Positions 1 through 11,051 of a stretch of 64,000 nucleotides of DNA are shown here, piece by piece. Both the position numbers and the translations under genes were made by a program. The DNA lies in the NCBI RefSeq assembly GCF_000717185.1, contig NZ_JNYE01000070.1:1-64000 (forward strand), written 5' to 3'. How positions within the stretch are numbered: the stretch's first letter is position 1; every line of letters begins with the position of its first letter. The DNA comes from Kitasatospora phosalacinea (lineage in GTDB: Bacteria; Actinomycetota; Actinomycetes; Streptomycetales; Streptomycetaceae). The notes beneath the pieces are model-generated. The model searched no databases, was not told where the DNA came from, and saw only the letters and a program-made list of their open reading frames with translations.

Positions 1-2999
1 TGTCGTTGGAGGACGGGGCGCGGGTGGTGGCGTTGCGCAGTCGGGCGATCCGGGCGTTGGCGGGTCGGGGCGGGATGCTCTCCGTCGCCGCCCCCGCCGA
101 GCAGGTCGCCGGACTGATCGCCGACCGGCCCGGACGGCTGGCCCTGGCCGCCGTCAACGGCCCCGCCGCCGTCGTGGTCTCTGGTGACGGCGACGCGCTC
201 GACGAACTCGCCGCCGAGTGCGACCGGTCGGGCATCCGCAACCGCCGCGTCCCGGTCGACTACGCCTCGCACTCCCCGCACGTCGAGGCCATCGAGGACG
301 AACTCGCCGAGCTGCTGGCCGGGTTGGCGCCGCAACCGGCCCGCGTCCCGGTCTTCTCCACCCTCACCGGCGACTGGGCCGACGACTCCGCCTTCGACGC
401 CGGCTACTGGTACCGCAACCTGCGCCACCCCGTCACGTGCAGGGCGCACCCGTCGCCTGGGCCGGGCTGTTCCCGGACGGTGCGGAGCGGACGGCGGCGC
501 TGCCGACCTACCCGTTCCAGCGGGAGCGCTTCTGGCTCGACCAGGAAGCGCCGTCCGGCGACACCGCCGCCCTCGGCCTGGACCGCACCGGGCACCCGCT
601 GCTCGGCGCGGCCGTCGCCCTCGCCGACGGGGCCGGGTTCCTGCTCACCGGGTCGCTCGCGGCCGAGGCCCACCCCTGGCTGGCCGACCACGCGGTGGAC
701 GGGACCGTCCTGCTGCCCGGCACCGCCTTCCTGGAACTCGCCGCGCACGCGGCCGCGCAGGTCGACTGCGCCGAACTGGAGGACCTGACGCTGGAACAGC
801 CGCTGGTGCTGCCCGCCCGCGGCGCCGTCCGCCTCCAGGTGCTGGTCGGCGCCGCCGACGCCGACGGCCGCCGGGCGGTGACGGTGCACTCCCGCCCGGC
901 CGCCGACCCGGACGCCCCGTGGCTGCGGCACGCCGCCGGCACCGCCCGGCCCGCCGCCGCACCCCTCCCGTCCGCCGGGCCCGCTGCCGCCGCGCCCTGG
1001 CCGCCCGCCGGGGCCGAGCCGGTCGGCACCGCCGACCTCTACCCGCGGCTCGCCGCCCGCGGCTACGGCTACGGCCCGGCCTTCCAGGGCCTGCGGGCCG
1101 CCTGGCGGCTGGGGGAGCGGCGCTTCGCCGAGGTGCGGCTGCCCGCGCCGGGCCCGGAGGGCTTCGTCCTGCACCCGGCGCTGCTGGACGCCGCCCTGCA
1201 CGTGCTCGCCCTGGAGGCGGCCGACGGCCCCGCCGGGGACGACGGGATCCGGCTGCCGTTCGCCTTCTCCGGCGTCCGGCTGCCCGCCGACGCCGCCACC
1301 GCGCTCCGGGTCGAGGTCACCCCGGCCGGGCCCGACACGGTCTCCCTCGCGCTGAGCGGCGAGGACGGCCGACCGCTGGCCGCCGTCGACGCGCTGACCG
1401 TCCGGCCGATCAGCGCCCGGCAGCTGGCCGCCGCCCGGGGCGCGGTCGAACTGCCCCTGCACCAGCTGGTCTGGACGGAGGCGCCCGCCCCCGCGGGGCC
1501 GCCCGCCGTCACCGCCGTCCGCCTGGAGTGCGCCGACGGCGTCGGCACCTCCACCGGCAACCCGTCCGTCGACCCGGAACTGCTGGCGCTCGCCGGGCTC
1601 GCCGACGCCGGTCCGCTGCCGGACCTGGTGCTGGTGCGCCCGTCGGCCGCGCCCGGCGACGGCGGCCCCGAGGCGGTGCGCACCGCACTGCACCGGGCCC
1701 TGGCCCTGGTGCAGGCGTGGGTGGAGGACGAGCGGTTCGCCGACTCGCGGCTGGTGCTCTGCACCCGCGGCGCGGTCGCCGCGGAAGCCGGCGACCGGGT
1801 CACCGCGCTCGCCGACGCCGCCGTGTGGGGCCTGGTCCGCTCGGCCCAGTCCGAGCACCCCGACCGGCTGGCCCTGCTCGACCTCGACGGCGACCGCGAC
1901 CTCGACGGCGACGGCGACCGGGACCTGGACGAGTCGGCCCGCCCCGCGCTGGCCCGGCTCGCCGCCGGAGCCCCGCAGCTCGCCCTGCGCGGCCACCGCC
2001 TGCTGGCCCCCGCGCTCGCCGCCGCCGCACCCGGCGAAACGCCGCCGGTCCTGGATCCGGCGGGGACGGTGCTGGTCACCGGTGGGACGGGCGGGTTGGG
2101 TGCGTTGTTCGCCCGGCATCTGGTGTCGGCGTACGGGGTGCGGCCGCCTGGCACCTGCACGAGCTGACCGAGGACCGGGAGCTCGCCGCGTTCGTCCTGT
2201 TCTCCTCGATCTCCGGCCTGATCGGCAACCCCGGCCAGGCCAACTACGGACGGGCACCCTGGACCGCGCCCGGCTGGAGCGGCTGCGCCGCGGCGGGGTC
2301 GCCCCGATCGGGGACGAGGACGGCCGGGCGCTGTTCGACACCGCGCTGCGCTCCGGCCTGCCCGCCGCCGCCCCCGTCCGCCTGGACCCGGCCGCGCTGC
2401 GCGCCGCCGCCGCCCGCGGCGAACTCCCGGCCGTCCTCACCGGCCTGGCCCCGGCGGGCGCCCGGGCGGCCGCGGCCGCACCGGACGGGCCGAGCATCGA
2501 GCGGATCCGCGCCCTGCCCGCCGAGCAGCGCCCCGCGGCGGTGCTGGAACTCGTCCGGGCGAACGTGGCGGCCGTCCTCGGCCACGCCTCGGCCGACGCC
2601 GTCGACGCGCAGCAGGCGTTCAAGGACACCGGGTTCGACTCGCTCACCGCCGTCCAGCTGCGCAACCGGCTGAACGCGGCGACCGGGCTGCGGCTGCCCG
2701 CCACGCTGGTCTTCGACCACCCGACGCCGGGCGCGCTCGCCGAGCACCTGGGCGCGGAACTGCTGCCCGCCGAGGCCACCCCGGCCGACCTGGTGCTCGA
2801 CCGGCTCGCCGCGCTGGAGCGGGCCCTGCCCGCCGAGGCCGCGGACGGGCCGACCCGGGCCCGGGTCGCCGCCCGGCTGGAGGCCGTGCTGGCCCGCTGG
2901 CGCGGCCCCGTCGAGGGCCCCGCCGACGGCATCGAGGACGCCTCCACCGACGAACTCCTCGCCTTCATCGACAACCAGCTCGGCCGGTCCGCCGGCTGA
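1..2999 (+). pseudogene. Type I modular PKS, last module (AT-DH-KR-ACP), 5'-partial and broken as sequenced
   Basis: The reading frame enters from outside the window and changes frame three times. Bases 1-433 encode the second half of an acyltransferase; its YASH motif (near base 260) points to methylmalonyl-CoA. Around 431-436 it jumps to another frame that encodes the post-AT linker ([11 protein letters not shown]), a DH domain with the HPWLADHAV active-site motif, and the start of a KR ([11 protein letters not shown]). Around 2138-2145 it jumps again to KR residues ([15 protein letters not shown]), and near 2247-2252 once more, to a complete ACP ([16 protein letters not shown]) and a C-terminal docking tail ending at 2999. 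At each jump an expected piece of protein (roughly 40-100 residues) is missing while both sides remain conserved. This suggests collapsed inter-module repeats in the assembly more than true decay. No TE domain is present; the docking tail implies hand-over to the next PKS. Confidence 0.8.
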
Positions 3000-3031
3000 C
3001 CGCGGCCGTTTCCTGAAGAGGCTGAAGCGCC

Positions 3032-6000
3032 ATGACAAACGAAGCGAAACTCGTCGACTACCTCAAGTGGGTGACGGCCGACCTCCAGCGGACCAAGGCC
3101 CGCCTCGCGGAGCTGGAGGCCGACCGGAGCGAACCGGTCGCCGTGATCGGCACGGCCTGCCGCTTCCCCGGCGGCGTCACCGGCCCCGACGGCCTGTGGG
3201 AGCTGCTGGCCGCGGGCGGCGACGCGATCGGCGGCCTGCCCGTCGACCGCGGCTGGGACCCGGAGCTCTACGACCCGGACCCGGAGCGGCCCGGCCGCTC
3301 CACCACCCGCAGCGGCGGCTTCCTGTACGACGCCGCCGAGTTCGACGCCGGGTTCTTCGGCATCTCGCCGCGCGAGGCGCTCGCCGTCGACCCGCAGCAG
3401 CGGCTGCTGCTGGAGACCGCCTGGGAGGCCGTCGAGCACGCCGGGATCCGCCCCGACGCGCTGCGCGGCGAACGGGTCGGCGTGTACGCGGGCGCCATGT
3501 ACGGCGACTACGGCAGCCGGCTCCGCCGCGTCCCCGCCGACCTGGAGGGCTTCATCGGCAGCGGCAGCGCGGGCAGCGTCGCCTCCGGCCGGGTCGCCTA
3601 CGCGCTGGGCCTGGAGGGCCCGGCGGTGACGGTCGACACCGCCTGCTCGTCCTCGCTGGTGGCGATCCACCTGGCCGCCCGCGCGCTGCGGGCCGGCGAG
3701 TGCACGCTCGCCCTGGCCGGTGGCGTCACCGTGATGTCCACCCCCGGGGTGCTGGTGGAGTTCAGCCGCCAGCGCGGCCTCTCCCCGGACGGGCGCTGCC
3801 GGGCGTTCGCGGCGTCCGCGGACGGCACCGGTTTCGCCGAGGGCGCGGGCCTGCTGCTGCTGGAGCGGCTCTCGGACGCCCGGCGCAACGGGCACCGGGT
3901 GCTGGCGGTGGTGCGCGGCAGTGCGGTCAACCAGGACGGTGCGTCCAACGGTCTGACGGCGCCCAACGGGCCCGCCCAGCAGCGGGTGATCCGGCAGGCG
4001 CTCGCGGACGCGGGCCTGAGCGCCGCCGACGTGGACGCGGTGGAGGCGCACGGCACGGGCACCACGTTGGGTGACCCGATCGAGGCGCAGGCGCTGATCG
4101 CGACCTACGGGGCCGAGCACAGTGCCGAACGGCCTTTGTGGTTGGGCTCGTTGAAGTCGAACATCGGGCACACCCAGGCCGCGGCCGGGGTCGGCGGCGT
4201 GATCAAGATGGTGGAGGCGATCCGGCGCGGCGAGCTGCCGAAGACCCTGCACGTCGACGCGCCGTCCCCGCACGTCGACTGGTCCGCCGGGACGGTCGAG
4301 CTGCTGACCGAGGCCCGCAAGTGGATCGGGGACGGCCCGCGCCGCGCCGCGGTCTCCTCGTTCGGGATCAGCGGCACCAACGCCCACCTGATCCTGGAAC
4401 AGGCCCCCGAGGCCGAACACCCCGCCCCCGCCCGGGCGGACGGTGCCCCGCTGCTGCTCTCGGCCCGCTCCGCGGAAGCCCTGCGCGCCCAGGCCGCCCG
4501 CCTGCACGCCCACCTGACGGAGCACCCGGAGACCGGCCTCGCCGACGCCGCCCACACCCTGGCCACCGCCCGGACGCTGTTCCGGCACCGCGCCGTCGTC
4601 CTCGCCCCGGACCGCGACCGCGCCCTCGCCGGGCTCGACGCCCTCGCCCGGGACGTCCCCGCGCCCGGCGTCTTCCCGGGCACCGCGGCGGCCCGGCCGC
4701 GGACGGTGTTCCTGTTCACCGGCCAGGGCGCCCAGCGGGTCGGCATGGGCCGCGAACTGTACGACGCCTTCCCGGTGTTCGCCGAAGCCCTGGACGAGCT
4801 GTGCGAGCAGTTCGACCCGCTGCTCGGCCGCTCGCTGCGCACGCTGATGTTCGACGGCCCGGCCGACCTGCTCGACCGCACCGAGCACACCCAGCCCGCC
4901 CTGTTCGCCTTCGAGGTGGCGCTGTACCGGCTGCTGCGCTCCCACGGGGCCGCGCCCGACCTGCTGCTCGGCCACTCGGTCGGCGAACTCGCGGCCGCCC
5001 ACGCGGCGGGCGTGCTCGACCTCCCGGACGCCTGCCGCCTGGTCGCCGCCCGCGGCCGGCTGATGGCCGACGCCGTCGCGGGCGGCGCGATGCTCGCCGT
5101 CCGCGCCCCCGAGGCGCAGGTGGCGGCCGCACTGCCGGACGACGGCCGGGTGGGCGTCGCGGCGGTCAACTCCCCCCGCTCGACGGTGGTCTCGGGCGAC
5201 GCGGACGCCGTGGACCGGCTCGCCGAGCACTGGCGGGAGCAGGGCGTGCGGGTGCACCGGCTGAAGGTCAGCCACGCCTTCCACTCGTCCCACATGGACC
5301 CGGCCCTGGACGGCTTCCGCACCCTCGCCGCCGGTCTGCGCTTCCACCCGCCGACCGTGCCGGTGCTCTCCAACCTGACCGGCGGGCCCGCCACCGCCGA
5401 GCAGCTCGCCTCCCCCGCGTACTGGACCCGGCAGATCCGGGAGGCCGTGCGTTTCGCCGACGGGGTGCGCAGCGCGGAGTCGGCCGGGGCCACCGTCCTG
5501 CTGGAACTCGGCCCGGACGCGGTGCTCGCCCCGCTCGCCGCCGAGTCGCTCACCGCCGACCCGGTCGCCGCCCCCGTGCTCACCGTCGCCGCCGTGCACC
5601 GGGACCGGCCCGAACCGGCGGCCGTGCACGCCGCGCTGGCCCGGTTGCACGCCCACGGCGTCCCGCTGGACCCGGCCGCGCTGGTGCCCCCGGCCCGCAC
5701 CGTCGACCTGCCCACCTACGCCTTCCAGCGCCGCCCCTACTGGCTGCCGCAGCCGGCCGGCCCCGACGACTGGTTCGGTGCGGCCGTCGCCGCCGGGGAC
5801 GGTGCCGCGATCGCCGCGGCGCTCCACCTCGACGAGGACCAACTGGCCGCCGCCGCACCGCTGCTGACGGCCCTGCGGGAACGGCTCGGGCCGCTCCCGG
5901 CCGAGGGCGGCGCCGGACCGGACGACCAGGGCGACCCGGACGCCCCCGCCGCGCTCGCCGCGCGGCTCGCCGCCCTCGACGGGGCCGAGGGCGAACGCCT

Positions 6001-6244
6001 GCTGCTGGAACTCGTCCGGACCACGGCCGCCGCCGTCCTCGGACTGTCCGACCCGGCGCAGCCCGCGCCCGACGACGACTTCATGGACATCGGCTTCTCC
6101 TCGCTGACCGCCGTCGAACTGCGCAACCGGCTGTGCGCCGCCACCGCCCTGCCGCTGCCGCCGAGCGTCGTCTACGACCTGGAGACCCCGCTCGCCATGG
6201 CCGCCTACCTGCGGCGCGAACTCACCGGAGGAGAGACCCGATGA
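3032..6244 (+). CDS. Type I modular PKS, one module (KS-AT-ACP)
   Basis: A single extension module of 1070 residues that lengthens a polyketide by two carbons without reducing it. An N-terminal coiled-coil docking segment (residues 1-33) is followed by a KS with catalytic Cys205 (DTACSSS), His340 (EAHGTGT) and His380 (NIGHTQ). The AT has Ser649 (GHSVGE) and an HAFH motif near residue 748, which predicts malonyl-CoA. The ACP carries the phosphopantetheine Ser1024. The usual GxDSL of the ACP reads GFSSL here, a mild departure. There are no KR, DH, ER or TE domains, so the beta-keto group is retained and release must happen elsewhere. The N-terminal docking segment matches the docking tail of the upstream PKS, 32 bp away. 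Its stop overlaps the next start (ATGA). Confidence 0.96.
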   Translation: MTNEAKLVDYLKWVTADLQRTKARLAELEADRSEPVAVIGTACRFPGGVTGPDGLWELLAAGGDAIGGLPVDRGWDPELYDPDPERPGRSTTRSGGFLYDAAEFDAGFFGISPREALAVDPQQRLLLETAWEAVEHAGIRPDALRGERVGVYAGAMYGDYGSRLRRVPADLEGFIGSGSAGSVASGRVAYALGLEGPAVTVDTACSSSLVAIHLAARALRAGECTLALAGGVTVMSTPGVLVEFSRQRGLSPDGRCRAFAASADGTGFAEGAGLLLLERLSDARRNGHRVLAVVRGSAVNQDGASNGLTAPNGPAQQRVIRQALADAGLSAADVDAVEAHGTGTTLGDPIEAQALIATYGAEHSAERPLWLGSLKSNIGHTQAAAGVGGVIKMVEAIRRGELPKTLHVDAPSPHVDWSAGTVELLTEARKWIGDGPRRAAVSSFGISGTNAHLILEQAPEAEHPAPARADGAPLLLSARSAEALRAQAARLHAHLTEHPETGLADAAHTLATARTLFRHRAVVLAPDRDRALAGLDALARDVPAPGVFPGTAAARPRTVFLFTGQGAQRVGMGRELYDAFPVFAEALDELCEQFDPLLGRSLRTLMFDGPADLLDRTEHTQPALFAFEVALYRLLRSHGAAPDLLLGHSVGELAAAHAAGVLDLPDACRLVAARGRLMADAVAGGAMLAVRAPEAQVAAALPDDGRVGVAAVNSPRSTVVSGDADAVDRLAEHWREQGVRVHRLKVSHAFHSSHMDPALDGFRTLAAGLRFHPPTVPVLSNLTGGPATAEQLASPAYWTRQIREAVRFADGVRSAESAGATVLLELGPDAVLAPLAAESLTADPVAAPVLTVAAVHRDRPEPAAVHAALARLHAHGVPLDPAALVPPARTVDLPTYAFQRRPYWLPQPAGPDDWFGAAVAAGDGAAIAAALHLDEDQLAAAAPLLTALRERLGPLPAEGGAGPDDQGDPDAPAALAARLAALDGAEGERLLLELVRTTAAAVLGLSDPAQPAPDDDFMDIGFSSLTAVELRNRLCAATALPLPPSVVYDLETPLAMAAYLRRELTGGETR

Positions 6245-7728
6245 ACGCCACCGTGCTGATCGCGGGCGGCGGGCCGACCGGCCTGATGCTCGCCTGCGAA
6301 CTCGAACTCGCCGGGGTGCACGCCGTCGTCCTGGAGGCCCGGCCGCACCGCGAACGCGCCTCCGGCGGCATGCTGCTGCACGCCCGCTCGATCGACGCGC
6401 TGCGCCGCCGCGGCCTCGCCGACCGGTTCCGCACCGCCGCCACCCCGGTCTGGCCGCGCACCCACTTCGCCTTCCTCTGGCTCGACCTGACCGAACTCGG
6501 CACCGACCACTACGACCTGATCGTCCCCCAGTGGCGCACCGAGGAACTGCTCGAGGAACGCGCCCGGGAACTCGGCGCGGAGGTCCTGACCGGCCACCGG
6601 CTGACCGGCCTGCGCCAGGACGCGGACGGGGTGGAGGCCACCGTCGCCACCGCGGCGGGCAGCCGGGTGCTGTCCGGCGCCTACCTGGTGGGCTGCGACG
6701 GCCCGCACAGCGCGGTCGCCGACCTCGGCGGGTTCGCCTTCCGCGAGCTCGCCCCCTCGTACTACGGCGTCATCGCCGACGTCGCCGTCAGCGGCGACGC
6801 GCAGCAGCACTTCCGGGCCGGGGTGCACCCCAGGGGGCAGTTCGGGGTGCTGCCGATGAACCCCGCGGACCCGTCCGAAGTGCGCCTGATGACCGTCGAG
6901 TTCGACCAGGAGCCGCCCGCCGCCGACACCCCCGTCACGGTCGCCGAGGTGCGCGCCGCGATCCGCCGGATCACCGGCGCCGACGCCGAGTTCGCCGAGC
7001 CGCGCTGGACGACCCGCTACGGCAGCCCCACCCGGCTCGCCGAGGACTACCGCAACGGGCGGCTGCTGCTGGCCGGCGACGCCGCCCACCCGCACCCGCC
7101 GTCCTCCGGCAACGGCCTGAACACCGCCCTGCACGACGCCGTCAACCTGGGGTGGAAGCTGGCCGCGACGGTCAACGGCTGGGCCCCGCCCGGCCTCCTC
7201 GACAGCTACCACCGCGAGCGCCACCCCGTGGGGCGGCGCGCCTGCCTGCGGGCGCTCGCCCAGGTCCCGCTGCAGTACCCGCCGGAGCGGGCCGAGCCGC
7301 TGCGCGAACTGTTCACCGAGCTGATCGCCGTGCCGGAGGTCAACCGGATCCTGGTGCAGGCCGTCACCGAGGTCCGCTACCCGGTCACCGACCCGGCCCC
7401 CGCCGACCCGGACCACCCGCTGCTCGGCGCCGTCCTGCCCGACCTGGAACCGGCCGGGCTGCTGGCGGAGGACGGGGTGGACGCCGCCGCGCCGCTCGCC
7501 GACGGGCGCGGCCTGCTGCTGGTGCTCGACGAGGACGGCGCGCCGCCCGACCTGTCCGGCTGGTCCGACCGGCTGCGGGTGGCGCGCGCCGCCAAGGCCC
7601 CGGCCCCGGATGTCCGCCGGCTGCTGGTGCGCCCCGACGGCCACGTCGTCCTGGTCGACACCGGCGCGCCCGACCCGGGGCGGCTGCTCGCCGCCGTCGC
7701 CCACTGGTTCGGCGACCCGGCGCGGTAG
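6241..7728 (+). CDS. FAD-dependent monooxygenase (class A, PHBH-like)
   Basis: A flavoprotein hydroxylase of 495 residues of the kind that tailors polyketide or aromatic rings with NAD(P)H and O2. Visible signatures are the N-terminal Rossmann motif ([19 protein letters not shown], residues about 5-23), the DG motif (GCDGPHS) near residue 158, and the second FAD motif ([12 protein letters not shown]) near residue 278, followed by the conserved [18 protein letters not shown] degenerate thioredoxin-like tail occupies the last 100 residues, as in RdmE/MhpA-type enzymes. The start codon overlaps the PKS stop (ATGA), so it is translationally coupled to the synthase and probably oxidises its product. 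The substrate cannot be told from the sequence. Confidence 0.93.
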   Translation: MNATVLIAGGGPTGLMLACELELAGVHAVVLEARPHRERASGGMLLHARSIDALRRRGLADRFRTAATPVWPRTHFAFLWLDLTELGTDHYDLIVPQWRTEELLEERARELGAEVLTGHRLTGLRQDADGVEATVATAAGSRVLSGAYLVGCDGPHSAVADLGGFAFRELAPSYYGVIADVAVSGDAQQHFRAGVHPRGQFGVLPMNPADPSEVRLMTVEFDQEPPAADTPVTVAEVRAAIRRITGADAEFAEPRWTTRYGSPTRLAEDYRNGRLLLAGDAAHPHPPSSGNGLNTALHDAVNLGWKLAATVNGWAPPGLLDSYHRERHPVGRRACLRALAQVPLQYPPERAEPLRELFTELIAVPEVNRILVQAVTEVRYPVTDPAPADPDHPLLGAVLPDLEPAGLLAEDGVDAAAPLADGRGLLLVLDEDGAPPDLSGWSDRLRVARAAKAPAPDVRRLLVRPDGHVVLVDTGAPDPGRLLAAVAHWFGDPAR

Positions 7729-7808
7729 CCCGGCACCCCTCCGACGCGACCCCGCACCGACCCGCACCGCCCGCACCCGCCCGTGCCGATCCCCCGATCC
7801 GGCCTAAC

Positions 7809-7846
7809 CCGGACTTAAGGGCGGCTTTGGCACGGACGAGCATCCT
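7809..7846 (+). promoter_or_regulatory. Candidate SARP-type promoter before the P450 gene
   Basis: Two direct repeats, CTTAAG at 7814-7819 and CTTTGG at 7825-7830, start exactly 11 bp apart. About 8 bp downstream lies a weak -10-like GAGCAT. SARP activators bind heptamer-like direct repeats with an 11-bp period overlapping the -35 region. A similar pair lies at 22385-22401. The window encodes a SARP at 15073. This is a pattern match by eye only. Confidence 0.35.
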
Positions 7847-7914
7847 GGGGCGGAAGGTGCGGGGTGCGGGCCTGGCCGGTCGCGCACCCCCCTGACGTCG
7901 GAGGGAGTTCCGGG

Positions 7915-9186
7915 ATGGACCGGACAGCGGAGCAGCACGGGGGGTGTCCGGTGGCGCCGGGCACCACGGAGGAGCGGATCCGGCGGTGGAGCACCTACCA
8001 GCCGTGGCTCCAGGCGGACCCGGTCGGGCCGTGGCACGAGATCCGCGAGCACGGGCCGGTGGTCCGCTCCGAGGAGTTCGGCGGCTACTGGATCCTGACC
8101 CGCTACGCCGACCTGGAGTGGGCCGCCCGCAACGCGGACGTCTTCTCCAGCGCCGACATCGGCATCCCCAACCGCCAGATATACAAGGACAAACTGATCC
8201 CGATCCAGCTCGACGGGGACGAGCACCGCACCTGGCGGCAGGCCCTGTCCGCGCTGTTCAACCCCGGCGTGGTCAACGCCATCACCCCGCAGATCCGGCA
8301 GGCCGCGGTCGACGCGATCGAGCCGATCGCCGCCCGCGGCTCCTGCGAGTTCGTCGAGGACTTCGCCGTCCGGCTGCCCGCCGAGACCTTCCTGATCAAC
8401 TTCGGCATCGACCGCTCCCACCTGCCGGAGCTGCTCGACCACAAGAACTGGCTGCGCCGCGAGGGCCTGCCCAACGCCCGCAACGACGAGGAGCTGCACG
8501 CCGCGGGCCGCCCGCTCTGGGAGTTCTTCAGCGCCGCCGTGGACCGCCGCCGCGCCGAGGGCACCGAGGGCCGACGGGACGTCATCAGCTCGCTGCTGCG
8601 GGCCGAGCACGGCGGCCGGCCGCTCACCCAGGACGAGATCGTGAACATCATCCTGATGACGATGTTCGCCAGCCTGGACACCTCCAACTCGCTGCTGAGC
8701 ATGGTCTTCCGGCACCTCGCCGAGCACCCGCAGGCCCAGCGCACCGTGGTCGAGGAGCCCGGCCGCATCCCGGCGATGGCCGAGGAGCTGATCCGCCACG
8801 AGGCGATGGTCTCCACCGCGCGGGTCGTCACCCGCGACGTCGAACTGCACGGCGTGAAGATGCGGGCGGGCGACCGGGTCATGATGTCCTGGGGCATGGC
8901 CGGGCTCGACCCGGAGGTCTTCGAGGACGCGGACCGGGTCGACTTCGACCGCACCTCCGTCCGCCACCTGGCCTTCGGCATCGGCCCGCACCGCTGCCTG
9001 GGCATGCACCTGGCCCGCCGGATCGTCAAGGTCGCGCTGGAGGAGTGGCACGCCCGGATCCCCGCGTACCGGATCACCCCCGGCACCGAGCCGGTCGCCC
9101 GCTACTCGCCGATCCGCGGCCTGGACCGGCTGGACCTCACGGTCGGAGCCGCCGGAGCTGCCGGAGCTGCCGGAGCCGCCCGATGA
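7915..9186 (+). CDS. Cytochrome P450 (bacterial class I)
   Basis: A soluble haem monooxygenase of 423 residues. The haem-binding loop FGIGPHRCLGMHLA supplies the Cys ligand near residue 361. The K-helix ExxR is in MAEELIRHE, and the I-helix reads FASLDTSNS, a variant of the usual AGxxT. The start was placed at the ATG at 7915 because GGAGGGAG lies just upstream; an earlier in-frame start at 7864 lacks such a site. A short Ala-Gly-rich tail (AGAAGAAGAA) ends the protein. The ferredoxin gene follows with an ATGA overlap, so the redox partner is supplied in cis. It probably hydroxylates or epoxidises the PKS/NRPS product. Confidence 0.94.
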   Translation: MDRTAEQHGGCPVAPGTTEERIRRWSTYQPWLQADPVGPWHEIREHGPVVRSEEFGGYWILTRYADLEWAARNADVFSSADIGIPNRQIYKDKLIPIQLDGDEHRTWRQALSALFNPGVVNAITPQIRQAAVDAIEPIAARGSCEFVEDFAVRLPAETFLINFGIDRSHLPELLDHKNWLRREGLPNARNDEELHAAGRPLWEFFSAAVDRRRAEGTEGRRDVISSLLRAEHGGRPLTQDEIVNIILMTMFASLDTSNSLLSMVFRHLAEHPQAQRTVVEEPGRIPAMAEELIRHEAMVSTARVVTRDVELHGVKMRAGDRVMMSWGMAGLDPEVFEDADRVDFDRTSVRHLAFGIGPHRCLGMHLARRIVKVALEEWHARIPAYRITPGTEPVARYSPIRGLDRLDLTVGAAGAAGAAGAAR

Positions 9187-9419
9187 GCGCCCCGGCCGAA
9201 CAGCGGAGCACCACCGTCCGGGTCGACGGCGACACCTGCCAGGGCTACGCGCTGTGCCACGCGATGGCGCCCGAGGTGTACGAGGTCGAGGAGGACAGCG
9301 GCTTCAACGTGATGGGGGAGTTCACCGTCCCCGCCGCGCTGCGCCCGGCCGCCGCCCGCGGCGCCGCCGCCTGCCCCGAGCACGCCATCACCCTGCTGTC
9401 CCGGACGGAGGACCAGTGA
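9183..9419 (+). CDS. Ferredoxin ([3Fe-4S] type), P450 partner
   Basis: A 78-residue electron carrier. CQGYALC near residues 19-25 and a distal CPEHAI near residue 64 give the cysteine spacing of Streptomyces [3Fe-4S] or [4Fe-4S] P450 ferredoxins; the second cluster position is Tyr/Ala-rich, which favours 3Fe-4S. It starts inside the P450 stop (ATGA) and its own stop overlaps the transporter start (GTGA). This places P450, ferredoxin and exporter in one transcript. Confidence 0.92.
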   Translation: MSAPAEQRSTTVRVDGDTCQGYALCHAMAPEVYEVEEDSGFNVMGEFTVPAALRPAAARGAAACPEHAITLLSRTEDQ

Positions 9420-10888
9420 GCGCCGACTCCCCCCTGCTGGCCGGCCCCGGCCCGGCCGACGCGGCCGCCCCGGCCGCGGGCGCCCGGTCGGTGCGGCACC
9501 CGATGGTGACGCTGGCCGTCATCGTCAGCTGCCAGCTGATGATCGTGGTCGCCACCACCGTGGTGAACATCGCCCTGCCCGGCATCAAGCGCGACCTCGG
9601 CTTCTCGCCCACCAGCCTGTCCTGGGTGGTCAACGCCTACATGCTGACCTTCGGCGGCCTGCTGCTGCTCGGCGGCCGGTTCGGCGACATCCTCGGGCGG
9701 CGCGCGGTCTTCCTCACCGGCATCGCGGTCTTCACCGCCTCCTCGCTGCTGGCCGCGCTCGCGCCCACCGCGCCGGTGCTGATCGCCGCCCTGGTCGGCC
9801 AGGGCGTCGGCGCGGCACTGGCCGAGCCGACCTCGCTGGCGATGCTCGCCACGACCTTCGCCGAGGGGCCCGAACGCAACCGGGCGCTGGGCGTGTTCTC
9901 CACGGTCGCCGGTGCCGGAACGGCCGTCGGCATGATCCTGGGCGGCTTGCTCTCGCTGGCCTCCTGGCGCTGGACGCTGTTCCTCAACGTGCCGATCGGC
10001 CTGGCCGTGCTGGCGGTCACGCCGTTCTACGTCGAGGAGTCCGAGCGCCGCCGCGGCCGCTTCGACCTGCCGGGCGCGCTGACCTCCACCCTCGGCATGG
10101 CGGCGCTGGTGAACACCTTCGTCCAGGCGCAGACCAGGGGCTGGGGCGACGGCCGCACGCTGGCCTCCGGCGCCGCCGCCGCGGTGCTGCTGGTGGTGTT
10201 CGTCGGGGTCGAACTGCGGGCCGAGCAGCCGGTGGTGCCGCTGCGGCTGCTGGCCCGGCGCGAGCGGGCCGCCGCGTACCTGGACACCCTGCTGGTCGGG
10301 GCGACCGTCTCCGGCCTGTTCTTCTTCCTCACCCAGTTCCTGCAGACCGTGCTCGGCTTCAGCGGCCTGCGCGCCGGGTTCGCGTTCCTGCCGCTGGCGG
10401 TGCTGATGGTGGTCTCCGCGGTGGCCGCCCCCCGGGCGCTGGCCCGGTTCGGGGCCCGGCCGCTGCTGGTCGGCGGCGCGCTGGTGCTCGGCGCCGGCAC
10501 GTTCTGGTTCTCCCGGACGGGGGAGCACACCGGCTACCTGGAGGGCCTGGCCGCCCCGCTGGTCCTGGTCGGCCTCGGCCTCGGCCTGACCGTCATGCCG
10601 CTCAACGCGATCATCCTGACCGGGGTGGGCCGCGGCGAGGCCGGTGCCGCCTCCGGGCTGCAGCAGGCGATGCTGCGGATCGGCGCCTCGCTGGGCCTGG
10701 CCGTCCTGGTCAGCGCGGGCGGCCGGAGCGGCGCGGGCGGGCACGGCGCCGCCCCGAAGGCCGGGCACGCCCCCCTGGTGCACAGCATCGAGACGGGTTT
10801 CACCATCGCCACGGGTTTCGTCGCCTGCGCGCTGGTGCTGGCCCTGGTCGCGTTTCGGAACGGGCCGGAGCGGCCCGCCCGGAAGTAA
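9416..10888 (+). CDS. MFS drug exporter (DHA2, 14-TMS)
   Basis: An integral membrane proton antiporter of 490 residues that probably exports the cluster product and gives self-resistance. There is a run of hydrophobic segments. Motif A is LLLLGGRFGDILGRRAVFL in the loop between helices 2 and 3, and the antiporter motif C region reads TVAGAGTAVGMILGG. The GTG start overlaps the ferredoxin TGA. The conserved helix-1 sequence VVATTVVNIALPGIKRDLG is typical of the EmrB/QacA family. A second, unrelated-looking DHA2 exporter lies at 15951. Confidence 0.93.
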   Translation: MSADSPLLAGPGPADAAAPAAGARSVRHPMVTLAVIVSCQLMIVVATTVVNIALPGIKRDLGFSPTSLSWVVNAYMLTFGGLLLLGGRFGDILGRRAVFLTGIAVFTASSLLAALAPTAPVLIAALVGQGVGAALAEPTSLAMLATTFAEGPERNRALGVFSTVAGAGTAVGMILGGLLSLASWRWTLFLNVPIGLAVLAVTPFYVEESERRRGRFDLPGALTSTLGMAALVNTFVQAQTRGWGDGRTLASGAAAAVLLVVFVGVELRAEQPVVPLRLLARRERAAAYLDTLLVGATVSGLFFFLTQFLQTVLGFSGLRAGFAFLPLAVLMVVSAVAAPRALARFGARPLLVGGALVLGAGTFWFSRTGEHTGYLEGLAAPLVLVGLGLGLTVMPLNAIILTGVGRGEAGAASGLQQAMLRIGASLGLAVLVSAGGRSGAGGHGAAPKAGHAPLVHSIETGFTIATGFVACALVLALVAFRNGPERPARK

Positions 10889-11051
10889 AGCGATCGGGGT
10901 TCCCGGTAAGGCCGGTAGGGGACGGTAGGGGCTCCGGTTCGCCCATTCATCGTGTGTAATCAAATCGTGGCCGAAGGTTGGAGCGCGATTTGCTGAAGAG
11001 TAATGGTAAAGCACTCGCAAAATCCCGCCATTGAATTCTAGGAACGGACCG
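10889..11051 (+). promoter_or_regulatory. AT-richer intergenic region before the thioesterase/NRPS operon
   Basis: This 163-bp gap is clearly lower in GC than its surroundings, especially 10940-11040 (for example TGTGTAATCAAATCG and GAGTAATGGTAAAG). It probably holds the promoter of the downstream operon. A short repeat, CGGTAGGGGA / CGGTAGGGGC, lies near 10910-10930. No convincing terminator, or -10/-35 pair, could be assigned. Confidence 0.4.

Noticed and set aside
404..5842. Very long open frame (1812 codons) on the minus strand under the PKS genes
   Set aside because: It is antisense to clear PKS domains, has no recognisable domain and shows the Gly/Arg/Val-rich composition produced by high third-position GC on the opposite strand.
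11031..11051. TTG start seven codons upstream for the Cys-thioesterase
   Set aside because: It has no ribosome site, while AGGAA is well placed for the ATG at 11052.
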